Positions 44,267 to 54,613 of a stretch of DNA of 62,000 nucleotides are shown one piece after another. Source of the stretch: Symbiodinium natans (lineage: Eukaryota; Sar; Dinophyceae; Suessiales; Symbiodiniaceae); the NCBI GenBank assembly GCA_905221605.1, contig CAJNDS010002135.1, positions 177,501-239,500 on the forward strand. Direction: 5' to 3'. The notes under the pieces were generated by a model that had not been told where the DNA came from, ran no database searches, and saw only the letters and a program-made list of their open reading frames with translations. Made by a program: the position numbers and the translations under genes. The stretch's first letter is position 1; every line of letters starts with the position of its first letter.

Positions 44267-45780
44267 GTCCGCAGTGTGTATCCTTAACATCCTTAACCCG
44301 CCCACATCCTTGCAAGTGCGCAAAATTCAGAGGGTGCACAGCGCAAGTCTCAGGCTCTGATCCGAAAAGGGTGGGGCCGCTCAACTTGGTAGATTTGGTA
44401 GGAGTTTCCGAATCTGCCCAGGTCGTACATGGCCGCGGCTGCTTCAGGGCCCTATGATGCGGTGGGCCCTTGAAGCGCTGTGCGTTCTAGCTGCAGGGCC
44501 TATAGTCTATGGAGGGTTCAGGGGAAGGTTTGGATGCCAGCTTCTTTCCGAGGTCTCAGGTGTCGACGCATGTCTGAGTTTTGCCCGAGAGTGTCATTGC
44601 CAGGGGGTGCACTTCGGCTTGCCGCCGCTGAAGATGAGGTGCGGCGAAAGCATAGCAAGTAGCAGCACGACTCCAGCAGTTCTGACCTAGCTGGTGCTTG
44701 AGGTAGAGAGAGGTAGGCATCACAGAAAGTATTTCGAAACAGGGGTTTCTAAGCACAAATTAGTGTTGGATCTTCAAAGCGTGATTACCCACTTAGGCTC
44801 CATGAGGAGACTGAGTTGGCCGAGCAGGAGCTGCCCGAGAGCTTGCGCATCAAGGTAACACCAGTAACATCTCTCATGACAGTGAAGGCACGAGAAGACA
44901 GAGTCTCACACCTTCTTCTGACCTGCCGCATCATCGCATCGAAGCCCTGGTATCCACGATCGCTGGCAGTACATAAGCCCGAAAGAAACATCTTCACTTA
45001 CTCCGGCAAGCGCGCTGACAAAGTGCCAGGACCTGAAGGCGTTTCAGGCACCTGCCTTTGAGTCCCAGAAGATTCCGGAGGCGTGAAGCTACTTCTACTG
45101 CCTCTCAGATGGCTTGTGAGGGGGCGGGGGTCGAGTGTAGGAGAGCTTTGCACGAAAGACTGCTTTTGCGGTGTTTTCCGTCTGCTTGCGACTGGCATGT
45201 TCCCGGGTCGAGCGCGTGCTGTTTCAGATCTAACATGACATGTTGCTCCGCAGTGGGTCCACAGGCCCAAACCTGAGCACATCTCGGACAAAGATGGTGC
45301 TTCAAGAGAATGACATCCTGAACAACTCCTCTTTGCCACGTGGAGCAAGCTTCCTCTTCTCCACCTCCTCAACACTGCCCGAAAATTTGAATCCGAGAGC
45401 CTAAGCCTCATCCCGGCCCAGAATCCACAACCCCGAGACCATCTCAAAGCTTTACCCCTCTACTCGCCAAACCCTGAACCCTGAGATGTGGAACCTTGAA
45501 CCCAAATCTCTACACCCTGAAGCACAAAGCCCCGAACTCTGCATCCTATGACCTTAAAAAAACCATGGCGTCTAAGCCTTATAACCCCCACCCCCTCAAG
45601 CTTCAAAATTGGAACTCGTTACTTCCGCTTCCGCTGGAAAGTACTTGGCACAATCCGCCAGGTCGAACCTCCGCCATCAGTGTGTTGAAGATCTTGCCAC
45701 TTGCTGCGTGGGATCTGGCAAAGCACGGCTTGCGGCCAGCACGGAAAACATGCAACGTGAATTGCACTACCAGAGCAAGT
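44267..45780 (+). CDS. exons downstream of the SPF repeats, coiled-coil type
   Basis: Candidate exons: about 44312 onward (VRKIQRVHSA), 44796-44854 (LHEETELAEQELPESLRIK, GT donor GTAACA), 45030-45080 (DLKAFQAPAFESQKIPE, GC donor), about 45253-45293 (WVHRPKPEHISDKD) and 45662-about 45779 (VEDLATCCVGSGKARLAAST then ENMQRELHYQSKLDTD). A helical C-terminal part after an FG-repeat region is common in nucleoporins, so these may finish the SPF gene (inference). No stop was fixed. Around 45400-45600 the DNA is C+A-rich with decayed CCCTAAA-like words (CCCTGAACCC, CACCCTGAAGC). Confidence 0.4.
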
Positions 45781-45988
45781 TGGACACAGACTGCCCATGA
45801 GTCATCGTCGGCATCTCACAGTTCTGCATCCGAACAGCATTGCAGGATTTCCTCGAGGAGACAGCCGGAAACAAGTTCACCAACGAAGGGTGGGCCGGTC
45901 CCTTACGTGGTGGCCAGTTCGTTTCAATTGTGCTGCCCAACATCGCTATACTGCATCTGTTGGAGCTTCCAGGGTCTTCTGTCGAGAG

Positions 45989-47225
45989 GTCGCCCCTGAG
46001 ATTGGCGATGTGGTCACTGGTACAGTGGCATATCTCGGCGAGGTGGGCCGGGGAAAGGGGGGGGGGAAGGGGAGGGGACTCCATGGAATTCATATGGACC
46101 CAAGTCGGTCAGGATGGTGCCTTTGTGGAGCTCGACTGTGGTGGTGTGAAGAGCTGGGCGCAGCTTCCCACAAAGTGCCCCCCAAAGGGTCGTCCGGACA
46201 TAGGGAGAGAAAGGAGTCCGTCGCAGTCGGAGTGAAGCCAACCGGGGAACAGTCCACCACTGGAAGGTGGGAAGGGGTCAGAGATCACTCTGGAAATCCT
46301 TCGGCTTTTCTTGAGTATGGGCAGCAGTGTATGTGATTCGGCGACAGTTGAAGGAGATGAACTTCCCGGGCGAAGCAAAGAACGAGAGCAAGAGAGAAAG
46401 ACATAAAGAAAGAAACTATACAGAACAGAAACACAGGACTACGCATCTTCGGTCTCGAAACTACCCTGGTCCCGACCCCTAGCCTGCTAAAAAGAAAAAG
46501 AAGAAGCAGAAGCAGAAGAAGCGAGAAAGACATAAACAGCTTAATGAACAAATAACCGCAGTAAGAAAGAGCGAACGAGGATGTTGGGAGGGGTGGTCAA
46601 GATGAGCCTTTGGGAGATTGGTGGCTCGAAACATCTCGAAACTCAGAGCTTCCAGGAGACCAGGTCAAGCAACAAACGGAATGTGCTTCGCACCAAGAGT
46701 CAGGCAACTGGAGACAAAGTACTGGCTAGACTAGCCCATCTAGCACCTCTTTAGATCGCTCTACATTCGCTGCAGCTGCGGTGCACAATGGCCGGGCACG
46801 GGTGATTCGTGTTACCGAGGGGATGTACCTAAAGTCTGTGCTGATGCAAAGGCAAGACAAACCATAATGGAGTGTTTGCTGATGTTCAGAAGGTGCTGTG
46901 AAGCGTCTTGAAGTCGTTTCCAGGTACGCTTCCCTCAAGCCGATTGCCAGCGTGTCGGAGGCACGTTTCGGGTGCTTGGAAGCCTGCAGAGTCACTGGAA
47001 ACCACGCAGACAGAGGCAGACAGAGGCAGTTTGCTCAAGAAAGTCGTGGCAGGTCGACCTAGAGGTGGGTGCCAAGATTGAGGCGGTTATTGTGGAAAAA
47101 GGCCCTGATCGGCCGTCGCTGGTTATCCTCTCTCATGCGTGCGAAGCAAGGGAACCGTAGATCTTGCCTGCGCTGGAGATCTGACCTCCGTGGTACTCGG
47201 CGACAAGACTGCCGTCCAGTACATC
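45989..47225 (+). CDS. S1 RNA-binding domain in three or four exons
   Basis: Exon 45989-46042 reads VAPEIGDVVTGTVAYLGE, the first strands of an S1 fold, and ends at a GT donor. Exon 46113-46174 (DGAFVELDCGGVKSWAQLPT) gives the GAFVEL strand that carries the usual aromatic RNA-contact position. Exon 47053-47136 (VDLEVGAKIEAVIVEKGPDR then PSLVILSH) gives the closing strands, with the common VGxKIEAxVxExxxxRPxLxLS form. Together they make one complete S1 domain of about 75 residues. A following exon, 47161-47225 (LACAGDLTSVVLGDKTAVQYI), may belong. S1 domains bind RNA in translation or RNA decay. Start and full gene are not determined. Confidence 0.55.
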
Positions 47226-48562
47226 GTGTGTCTTGCCTGGGACGACAAAAGCTTGTGCAGCATGTTTCAAGCAGTTTGCACCGAGGGTGAGGGCGAGAAA
47301 TGACTCAAGCCAACTAGGTGCCAACCCTCGGAACACACGAAACGAACGTGCCAGCAGATGCAAGTTTTTTGGGTGACATCCACCAAACCCAAAGCCCAGC
47401 AAAGCCAAAGCTCCCAAGTTTAACAGCGCTCTTCAACAAATTCAACAAGCTACAGCTGGGCTGCGTGCAGTCGCAACCATGGAGTCACCGCAATTGTGGA
47501 GCAGAGGTCCCTTTCCAGCATCCAGTTGGACGTGGCATGGGACAAGGCTGATAAGGGAAGGGGGGGCCATGCTGAGCCAGGATTGCATTCGATTGTATCA
47601 TATTGTCGTACTGTATCTGTGAGACTCGGCCGATATCGCTTCGGTTGGCATGACTGTCGGGTCGTGTGAGGTGCTTCGCTCATACAACGGCGAGGAAGGC
47701 GTGCGTGATCACCGTGCGACCTTGTCCGACTTTCGACCTGTCGCTCGGGTTCCTTTCTTTCCTGTTGGAGCCGGTCAGGCGCTGATCCTTACTGGGATGT
47801 TCAAGTGCTTCAGATGGCGTCATGGCCCTAAGCAGAATCGCTGTGCGTCCCGGCTTGAGGCTTGTTGTGCTGTGGCGGAGTCCAGCCCCATGCCCTTGAG
47901 CTGCTCAGGACCTGGGGAGCCCAAGTGATGACGGAGGACATCGCTGATGTTCGTGGCAGTTCCCCCCCCGCCCCAATCCCCCCTTTCCGCCGAATGTCGC
48001 CTTCCAATACGAATATCCAGCAATGTGACTTGGAGCATAAGAGAACGGGAAGCAGGAAACTTGGCCTCAGGTCAAACAAAAGCGCGCCGACAGCGGCAAG
48101 GGGAGGATTCCAACTCCAACTGGTGGATGCGTGGAAGGCTCAGAGAAAACGAGGAGCAAGGAGCAGGCAAAGCAACAACACCATGGAGTGGCAAAGTTGG
48201 CCTGTGCAGCTCAAAGCAGAGGCTGCTAACGTCGCCGAAGCCGGTGCAAAGAGCGATCGGGAGAAGCAAATGCGACAAACAGACGCGAATCCCACTGACG
48301 TTTTCGAGGTCAAGGCGCCCAGACTGTCAGGAATCAATGGCCGTCGAGCCCTTGTGCCGAGTCGCAACTCAATGTCTCGAAAGACAAGCATTGTTTCGGA
48401 TCAACGGGCTTCCCTGCTTCCCGTGAGTACCGCCATGGTTAGCGACAAAAAAGTGAAGTTCAATGGGCTGCCGCGTGGCCATGAACCCATTTTTGTGATG
48501 AATTGTGAATCGTGAGTCCTGTACCTGACGACCTTGCTTCTCTGTCGCCAATGGCCAGACAG

Positions 48563-49035
48563 CAATCGTGAAGGAACAGCTCAACTCCCTTTTCTACTTC
48601 AAATTGCCTTCTCCATTCGGATTCCTCAAGCAGTTTGACAGGGTCCGTACTGAACACAAACTGAAGAAGCAACATGAGCAGTGCTGGCAGCTCATAGAGC
48701 AAGTGCAGTAGTATTGTCAGTTTGCACGCAAGGTTCGACCATTTTCCAGAGGAGGGCATGTCGTGCAAACCTTCTGGCTCTTTTCGTTGCTAATCGCAGA
48801 CACGACCAGTACTTGCTGTGTGTTCCGCAGGCTTAAAGTGCACTTCCTCAGATACTTCGGGAAAGTTTGTATGACTCAGAAGGCACTTAGCACAGGGCCA
48901 CGCGAGGTGCCAAGTCCGACAAGGGCCTCCAGCTTCATGCGTGAGCGCACAGCAAAACCGCCAGTAACTAGCTGCATCCCTTCTTTGCAGGAAGGCTTGA
49001 TTGGCATGATTCCGGCCCGTGATCTGGGGGAAAAG
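48563..49035 (+). CDS. exons of an unrecognised gene, possibly the S1 gene
   Basis: Exon 48563-about 48702 reads IVKEQLNSLFYFKLPSPFGF then LKQFDRVRTEHKLKKQHEQC; it can end at a GT donor at 48703 or at the TAG at 48709-48711. Exon 48991-49035 (EGLIGMIPARDLGEK, after CTTTGCAG, GC donor) resembles the G-x-IP-x-x-x-L segment of an S1 domain, so a second S1 unit is possible. The open frame at 48240-48515, with KSDREKQMRQTDANPTDVFE, is another candidate with weaker splice sites. Confidence 0.35.
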
Positions 49036-49997
49036 GCCACCTTGTGACAGTCGTCGGCAGGGATGTTTTGGGTCAGACAATGCAGGAATGCGCGTGTTTC
49101 TTGAGCACAGATTTTCGTAGGCTGGAGATCCGTCCATGGTGGGCGCTCTGTTGAAAGTGCGGATTAGTGCTATCCAGTGAGGGCCTCAGGACTAGACCAG
49201 TGCGAGCCCATTAGAACGCCAAATGCGGTGGTCCTTTCTGTGACGAGTCGTAACTGTCGCTCTGCCTCGTGCTTTGCATCGCGTTGTGTGGGGACCTGCG
49301 CAGGGAAGACAAAAAGGAGATTACCAATCCTCAGGCGGTGCTTGTGGAACCAGACATGCCAGTTTATTGTGAGCAATGTGGCATAGTGCTTACAGCAGTG
49401 TGGAGTGTCATTTGTCGTATTTTCAGTTTCGCAACCAGGTGTAACCATTCAGCGTTGCTTGTGTACCAGACTTCTGTGTCTCCCATCTAGGAAGCTCGTT
49501 CTTAGTCAGGATGGCTTTGTCGGCTCCTACAGTAGAGACCCCTGAAGTGCGGTGCCTTGCTGGTCATGTCTTGTGGCCATCGCATTGTCACGCTAGCTCT
49601 TGTGCTCACTGTTATGAAGCTCAGCTTCAATCGCTAAGCAGGGTGCTGGCGGAAGCCAGGCCCGAATCAAATTTGAGTGCCTGCAGATGGTCGCCGACTA
49701 CCCTATCATTTTCTCGTACGCCAGCGTCATGAAGCAGGCAGGCATCGCGTGAACGGTGAGCAGGACTCTTTTCCGTTGCAGTCACACAGACCAGTATTTG
49801 TCCCGGAAAGCCGTTTGTTTTAACCCTTTAATCTTGCATGTTCGTTCTTCTCACGTGTCAAGTACCGCATACATACTGCAACGGCTACCTAAGCATTGAT
49901 CATCTTAAGCTTCCAACACAAATCAAATTTTCAAGCCGGTCCGCGCAGACGGAGAATACCCTATTCCACGGGCAGGCCTCTTTTAAAGAAGATCAAC

Positions 49998-50088
49998 GGG
50001 CCCACAGCCCACAGGCCCACGGGCCCACAGGCCCACGGGCGCACGGGCCCGCGGGCCTATGGGCCCACGGGCCCATGGACCCACAGCG
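49998..50088. repeat. GGCCCACGG / GGCCCACAG 9-bp tandem repeat
   Basis: About ten imperfect copies of a 9-bp unit (GGGCCCACA, GGCCCACGG, GGCCTATGG). Any frame gives a Pro/His/Gly repeat (PTGPRAHGP type). Probably non-coding. Confidence 0.9.
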
Positions 50089-50289
50089 CAGGATTGCAAC
50101 ATGGGTACTGTCAATTACTTCGCTCTAAGCTATCCTAACCACCAAAAAAGCTTTGCTGCCGGTTTGATCCCGCTCCCCACCTTGTCCTCGAGCATTCTCA
50201 AACTGTCCCATAGGTCGTTTGAGAAGTCTCGAGAACTCCTCAAACCCTATCCCGAACACCCCAACTTAGGAAGCATTTGGGCTTAGGGA

Positions 50290-50850
50290 GTCAATCGGGT
50301 TCAGAGGTGCAGTTGCGGTGATTAGAGCTTGAAAGAAGGTGTTTAGATTTTACTGTTTTTCGGGCTGTAGTTTTTTTTGTGATGTAGTAGGGTCCGGGAG
50401 ACAATGTTCCACATCGTGAGGTGTGCCGGAGTGAATCAAAGCGCCCGGAGTTGCGGGTTTAAGGTTAGGTCCAGGTTTGAGAACAGGGGTTTACGACCTT
50501 GAATTTTGGGTTTGCGTGCTTTAGGGTTCTTTGGATTTCAGGACTGCGTACTTCAAGGGGTTCGGGCTTTGTTTCAAGATGTAGTATTTCAAGGTCTTGG
50601 GCCCCTTGGGCCTACAAAGTGTTCCTGATTCCGAGTGGTGCATAGCTACAACATGTTCACGGTTACGGGTTTTGCTCGTGGGGGTGCGTGGTATTTACCT
50701 GCAAAGATGTTCCTGATTCCCGGCTTTGCTTATCGCGGCGAGGTGAATACCTACCAAGTGTTGCTGACTCTATCAGGGGGTGGATGGTGGACGCCTGCAA
50801 AATGCTCCTGATTCCACGTGGTGAATAGCTACAACGTGTTCGCGATCAAC
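50290..50850. repeat. decayed TTTAGGG-like and TGTTCCTGATTCC tandem repeats
   Basis: The first half holds scattered GGGTTTAAGG, GGTTTACG, TTTAGGGTT and TTGGGTTT words, as in an old, degenerate telomere-type array on the G strand. The second half (about 50610-50850) repeats GTTCCTGATTCC...GTGGTG-ATAGCTACAAC-TGTTC, seen most clearly at 50617-50665 and 50797-50845, with two poorer copies between. No gene is seen. Confidence 0.6.
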
Positions 50851-51670
50851 AGACACGATAGCAACGAGGGTGGATGATAGGGCAGCCACAGAAGCTGTCG
50901 AAGGATTGGCTCGGATTCGGTGGCATTTCCAGCGCATGGTGGTAGAGTTTTTCGGGAGCAGGCTTGTGGGACAGCCTCATAGCGCTCAGCTTGCCCGGTT
51001 TTTGGGAAGGCGATCGCTGAGAAGATCCAGGAGGGTGATGCCCGGTGGCCGAGTTTCCATATGTTGTGGACCCCCCGAAACATTCTAGAAACATTTCTGG
51101 ACACCAAGTCCTCTCACCCTCCAAGCCTGGTTTTCGAGTTCGCAAACCTCGGTGGCTCATGGCGAAGCCTTCTCCAGTCAGGGCTGCACAGGTGGTTTGG
51201 TAGGGATGAAGGTGTCAGGACAGAGGCAGCTCTGCCTGTTGGACCTGGTCGAGTTGAATTCTTAGACCGGTTTCTTGGGCTTGTGGGGGCGGGAACTCAG
51301 GTCGTTGACGCGAGGGTCACGAACCTCCTCCCAGCCCTGGTCTTACGACATGGCCCATGTCATTGCGACCGCACGGCCTTTCTCTAGGCTGCGGCCTACT
51401 TTCAAAGCCGATACTGCACAGTTCCCGTTTCCAAAAGCCTCTTGCTGTCGCTTTGGCCTGAAGCATAGTAATACAAGCAGTCATGAACGGACATGAAGTG
51501 AACAAGTGACTACTTTTTTGTTGGTGATAGCGCTGAATGTAGGCTCGCATTGCTTTCTGAAGGCACTTTGGGCAGGTGTGTGCCAATAATGACGAACTGC
51601 TTCAAAACTCTTCTCCTGCTAGTTGGGAGTGGCTTTCAATGCCATGCTTATTGCCCAATCTCGACACGAG

Positions 51671-52141
51671 TTTTCAATGTCCGGCATCTGTATACGACGC
51701 GAGTCGCGAGCGTAAACATGACCTGCTGCGTAAGAGCATGGACAGCTGCGTTGAAGATGATGCCTCAGGGTGCCATGGACGTCGAGGTTGAGGGCATCTC
51801 TTTCACACTGAGGAAGGCGGCATGCGTTCGCACCAATTAGATGTCACTTGGATGTTTCTAATGCCATGCGCGGTCAGGGGCTAGACACCATCTGCAAATG
51901 TCGATCCCTGTTCCTCCTTCCACTACTTCTTGCCAAGAACATGACCTTTTGCTCGCATGCTAATGGGATGGGCTTTGTGGGCCTTCAACAGGGCACAGAA
52001 GGGTTGAATTGTACCGCCGCCGAGGGAAGTCACATTTTTGCCCTCACCACGGCATCACGGGCATGTGGAGGTCGACATCTCTGGCAACCCTCGCTTTGAG
52101 ATCGAGAATATCTTTGTGCTCGATGAGATGATTAAAGAAAG
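51671..52141 (+). CDS. two candidate exons, function unknown
   Basis: Exon 51671-51767 reads SVYDASRERKHDLLRKSMDS and CVEDDAS, a charged helix, with acceptor CACGAG and a GT donor. Exon 52071-52141 reads VDISGNPRFEIENIFVLDEM and IKE, with acceptor GTGGAG and a GT donor; its beta-like start and helical end look like a folded domain. I do not recognise the family. They may belong to the gene that ends at 55153. Confidence 0.4.
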
Positions 52142-52344
52142 GTGCTCAGAGTCTGAAGGCTGCTCCACATCTAGCCAGTTGTGGGACTCCACAGCCATCA
52201 GAGAGAAGAACATAGGAATTTCACAAGATCGACAAGGAGCCTCCTATACAATTCTACATGGATGTGCCCAGGTGTACACCATGGACTCAAGCCCGGAGGC
52301 TGGCGAAATCAGGCCGCGCAGGTTGTGCAAACCTGCATCTTGAA

Positions 52345-52521
52345 ACCCTAAACCCTAAACCCTAAACCCTAAACCCTAAACCCTAAACCCTAAACCCTAA
52401 ACCCTAAACCCTAAACCCTAAACCCTAAACCCTAAAACCCTAAAACCCTAAACCCTAAACCCTAAACCTTATACCTTTAAACCCTAAACCCTAAACCCTA
52501 AACCCTAAACCCTAAACCCTA
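52345..52521. repeat. telomere-type array, CCCTAAA
   Basis: About 24 units of CCCTAAA, with two CCCTAAAA units and a short degenerate patch (CCTTATACCTTTAAA) in the middle. The + strand reads C-rich, the orientation expected at the left end of a linear chromosome. The AT-rich island starts about 440 bp to the right. Confidence 0.95.
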
Positions 52522-52784
52522 GCACAGTCTCAGTCTCACTGCAAGGTTCTGCACGCGCGCCTTGGAGCGAAGACCGGGTGCCATCCTGCTGAACAAGCAA
52601 AAGGCACAAGGGCAGTCCTCGAAACTGAAGCGGGGGTTGTGGGTTTACAACTCCATGACTCAATGAGTAATTACAGGGTTGTGCTCTCCAACCTTGCAGA
52701 GTTCAGTGAAGTTCAGTGTCGGGGTCTGCTCTGAGCCTTCGGTTGTGCTGGGCCTCACGGAAGAACGCGCCAAAAAGATGTCAG

Positions 52785-52874
52785 GTCTTCGATGAAGCAG
52801 AGGTCTTTGCCCCAGCTGAAATAGCTGATGTCCCGCACATCGTAACACGTCTCGCCAACAGATGCGAAAGCACA
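52785..52874 (+). CDS. candidate exon, function unknown
   Basis: After ATGTCAG a 90-bp segment reads [20 protein letters not shown] and [10 protein letters not shown], ending at a GC donor. It is clean, folded-looking protein sequence. It lies between the telomere-type array and the AT-rich island, in normal GC-rich DNA. Confidence 0.45.
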
Positions 52875-53022
52875 GCTTGTGTCCTTGCGCCGCAGGGATC
52901 CTCTTTCGAACCTTTTTGCACAGCTTTGCAGCACTGTAAAATAAGCTCTTGTATCACTTTCTAAACTTGCAGTATACATATGATGCCCCCAAACAAAACT
53001 TCCGAGAAGAGAAATAGATGAC

Positions 53023-53747
53023 ATGGCAAAGATCATTGATTGGTTACCAAAGACTCTTAATTTAGAAATCCCAGAAAATATTGTGGAAATGATCCCTAAT
53101 GCAGGAATTAGTTATTAAGATGTAAACTTCTGGATGTCCAAAAAAATTGATGTTGATAGAATAAAGGATCTCCTCCAAATATAGGATCAAAGAAAAGTGT
53201 ATTAGAATGAAGATCACCCAATAGTAAAAGAAGTGTACCAGATAAGGTTGGTAATGTTAAGAAAAGCTTGAAAGCTGTAATCAAGAAAGCCCAAGGAAAT
53301 AATGGGATAGTCTAGAATGTCAGACAATAAGATCCCAGATTTAGAGTTGTTGTCCAAAAGTTAAGAGATGTAAGACATGAAGATATACCAGAGATTAATA
53401 ATCCAAATATAATATTTCCTGTACTTGAAGGTGATAAAATCATAAACGAAGTGGATACTGGAAAAATGTTCATCCTGTACCACCTCCAAATTCTGAGATT
53501 ATGGAAAGGATTAGGAAAAGATAGAAAGTAAAAGAATTCAGATAGAAAAATAATTGACCCTAGCATATACCACTTCTGGAGACCCTTGAAAGATAGGTAC
53601 AAAATGATTTCCAGATCCTCCAAGCAAGCCAGGAAATACTAAAAAGAAGAGCCATGCAATGTCATGCTTATATTGTAGAAGTTCTGGTTTTCTGGAGATA
53701 TAGTCCTATTTCCTGATGAACATCAATCCTATTCTTATAAGGACTGA
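53023..53747 (+). CDS. protein-like frame readable only if TAA/TAG encode glutamine
   Basis: Read with TAA and TAG as Gln, frame 1 from the ATG at 53023 gives [20 protein letters not shown] and so on to about 53240. The reading then moves to another frame (from 53241: [20 protein letters not shown]) and runs to a TGA at 53745-53747. In about 241 codons there are four TAA (53116, 53328, 53529, 53640) and four TAG (53182, 53203, 53313, 53676) but no TGA. The product is charged and well mixed (for example [40 protein letters not shown]), unlike AT-rich non-coding DNA. A frame shift, or an intron as short as 14 nt (GTGTACCAGATAAG at 53233-53246), is needed once. This fits a ciliate nuclear code, or the code reported for the syndinean Amoebophrya. 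I do not recognise the protein family. A - strand standard-code frame (53312-53623) is probably its shadow. Confidence 0.5.
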
Positions 53748-54387
53748 TATTAATGTTTCGGAGATTCCAACGATGAATCCAGATAATAGATAATCACCTG
53801 CTAAGCCTTTATGATTATAATTTTTAACTAGTGATAGAAAAGATACGGTTAAGCGGGCCATAAATATTATAAGAATAATAGAGTAATAAATGGCCCTTTT
53901 AATAGTACTCTTTCACACGCATTCATTTCATTCATGCTTTTATTCAATTGAACAGAGTGAAGGAGTTTATGAATGAACGTAGTGAATGACCCTCTTGAAT
54001 CATCTTGTATTGGGGGCTCTAGGATATTCTAATTATAGTGTTATTTCCCCGGGCACACGTTAGAATACAACAAGCCCCCCGGGTTAATAGAAAGATACGG
54101 GCGAGTTCATTAGTGCTTAAGGTGTGCACAAAAACCCCAATATTAGTATATTTAATTCGGAGTTTGTGGACGTACGAAGAGAATATTAAGGCGGCTGACT
54201 ACGTTCTCCTTTTTATCTTCATCTTATTACTCTCTTTCTTACACTTCTTTCTCCCTTCACTTCCTCTCTGTTGGTCTTTCTTGGTGATCCTAATGAAAGA
54301 TTAAGCGATTTTCCCTTGGGATCTTCCTATTATTTGGATGTGCATTCACTTCACCTTTTGGTCAATAGTTCTTGTGCTTCCTTTCTC

Positions 54388-54576
54388 TCATTCGCTGGGT
54401 CTTTTGTCAACCAGTCCATCTGCTACTTTGGAACCGTGCATTTGTTCACTCATGACACTCATGTTCTCACTGGGCGGTTGACTCGTTGACGGTGAACTTT
54501 CCCCGGGCTCCATTTGTTTTCTTATTTCGAGGGGTTCATTCATATTATGCTTGTTGTTAGACCATTGTAGTACCAT
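54388..54576 (-). CDS. weak minus-strand frame in the AT-rich island
   Basis: A 62-residue frame starting MVLQWSNNKHNMNEPLEIRK, polar and Ser/Met-rich, ends at a TGA. Past it the same frame meets TGA, TAA and TAG in turn and stays otherwise protein-like for a while (IIGRSQGKIA). If all three stops were sense codons it would run much further, but this is too loose to rely on. It lies on the strand opposite to the alternative-code frame. Confidence 0.2.
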   Translation of the reverse strand: MVLQWSNNKHNMNEPLEIRKQMEPGESSPSTSQPPSENMSVMSEQMHGSKVADGLVDKRPSE

Positions 54577-54613
54577 GTCTTGATTGAGTTGAGAAGCCTT
54601 GGTGAATTCAAAG

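Larger units (their letters stand above)
49036..51670. other. mostly repeats and unassigned sequence, 2.6 kb
   Basis: No confident exon. A frame starting at the ATG at 49511 (MALSAPTVETPEVRCLAGHV) has a pair of Cys-x2-Cys-like spacings but no clear family. The stretch 49998-50850 is repetitive and is listed separately. Frames at 50870-51387 on the + strand and 50829-51160 on the - strand overlap and neither is convincing. Confidence 0.35.
52960..54590. other. AT-rich island
   Basis: Base composition changes abruptly to AT-rich near 52960 and returns near 54590. The left 800 bp carry the alternative-code frame described at 53023-53747. The right part (53748-54590) has AT-rich sequence with pyrimidine-rich runs (54206-54280), several CATTCATTT-like words near 53930 and two short CCCCGGG patches, and no clear gene except a weak - strand frame at 54388-54576. 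It is flanked at a distance by outward-pointing telomere-type arrays (52345-52521 and 54742-54793). Contamination, chimera or insertion are all possible. Confidence 0.75.

Noticed and set aside
53312-53623. 103-residue minus-strand frame in the AT-rich island, standard code
   Set aside because: Very Phe/Leu/Ile/Ser-rich, as expected from the antisense of a Lys/Asp/Asn-rich coding strand. The plus strand under TAR=Gln is more protein-like, though this remains the main rival reading.
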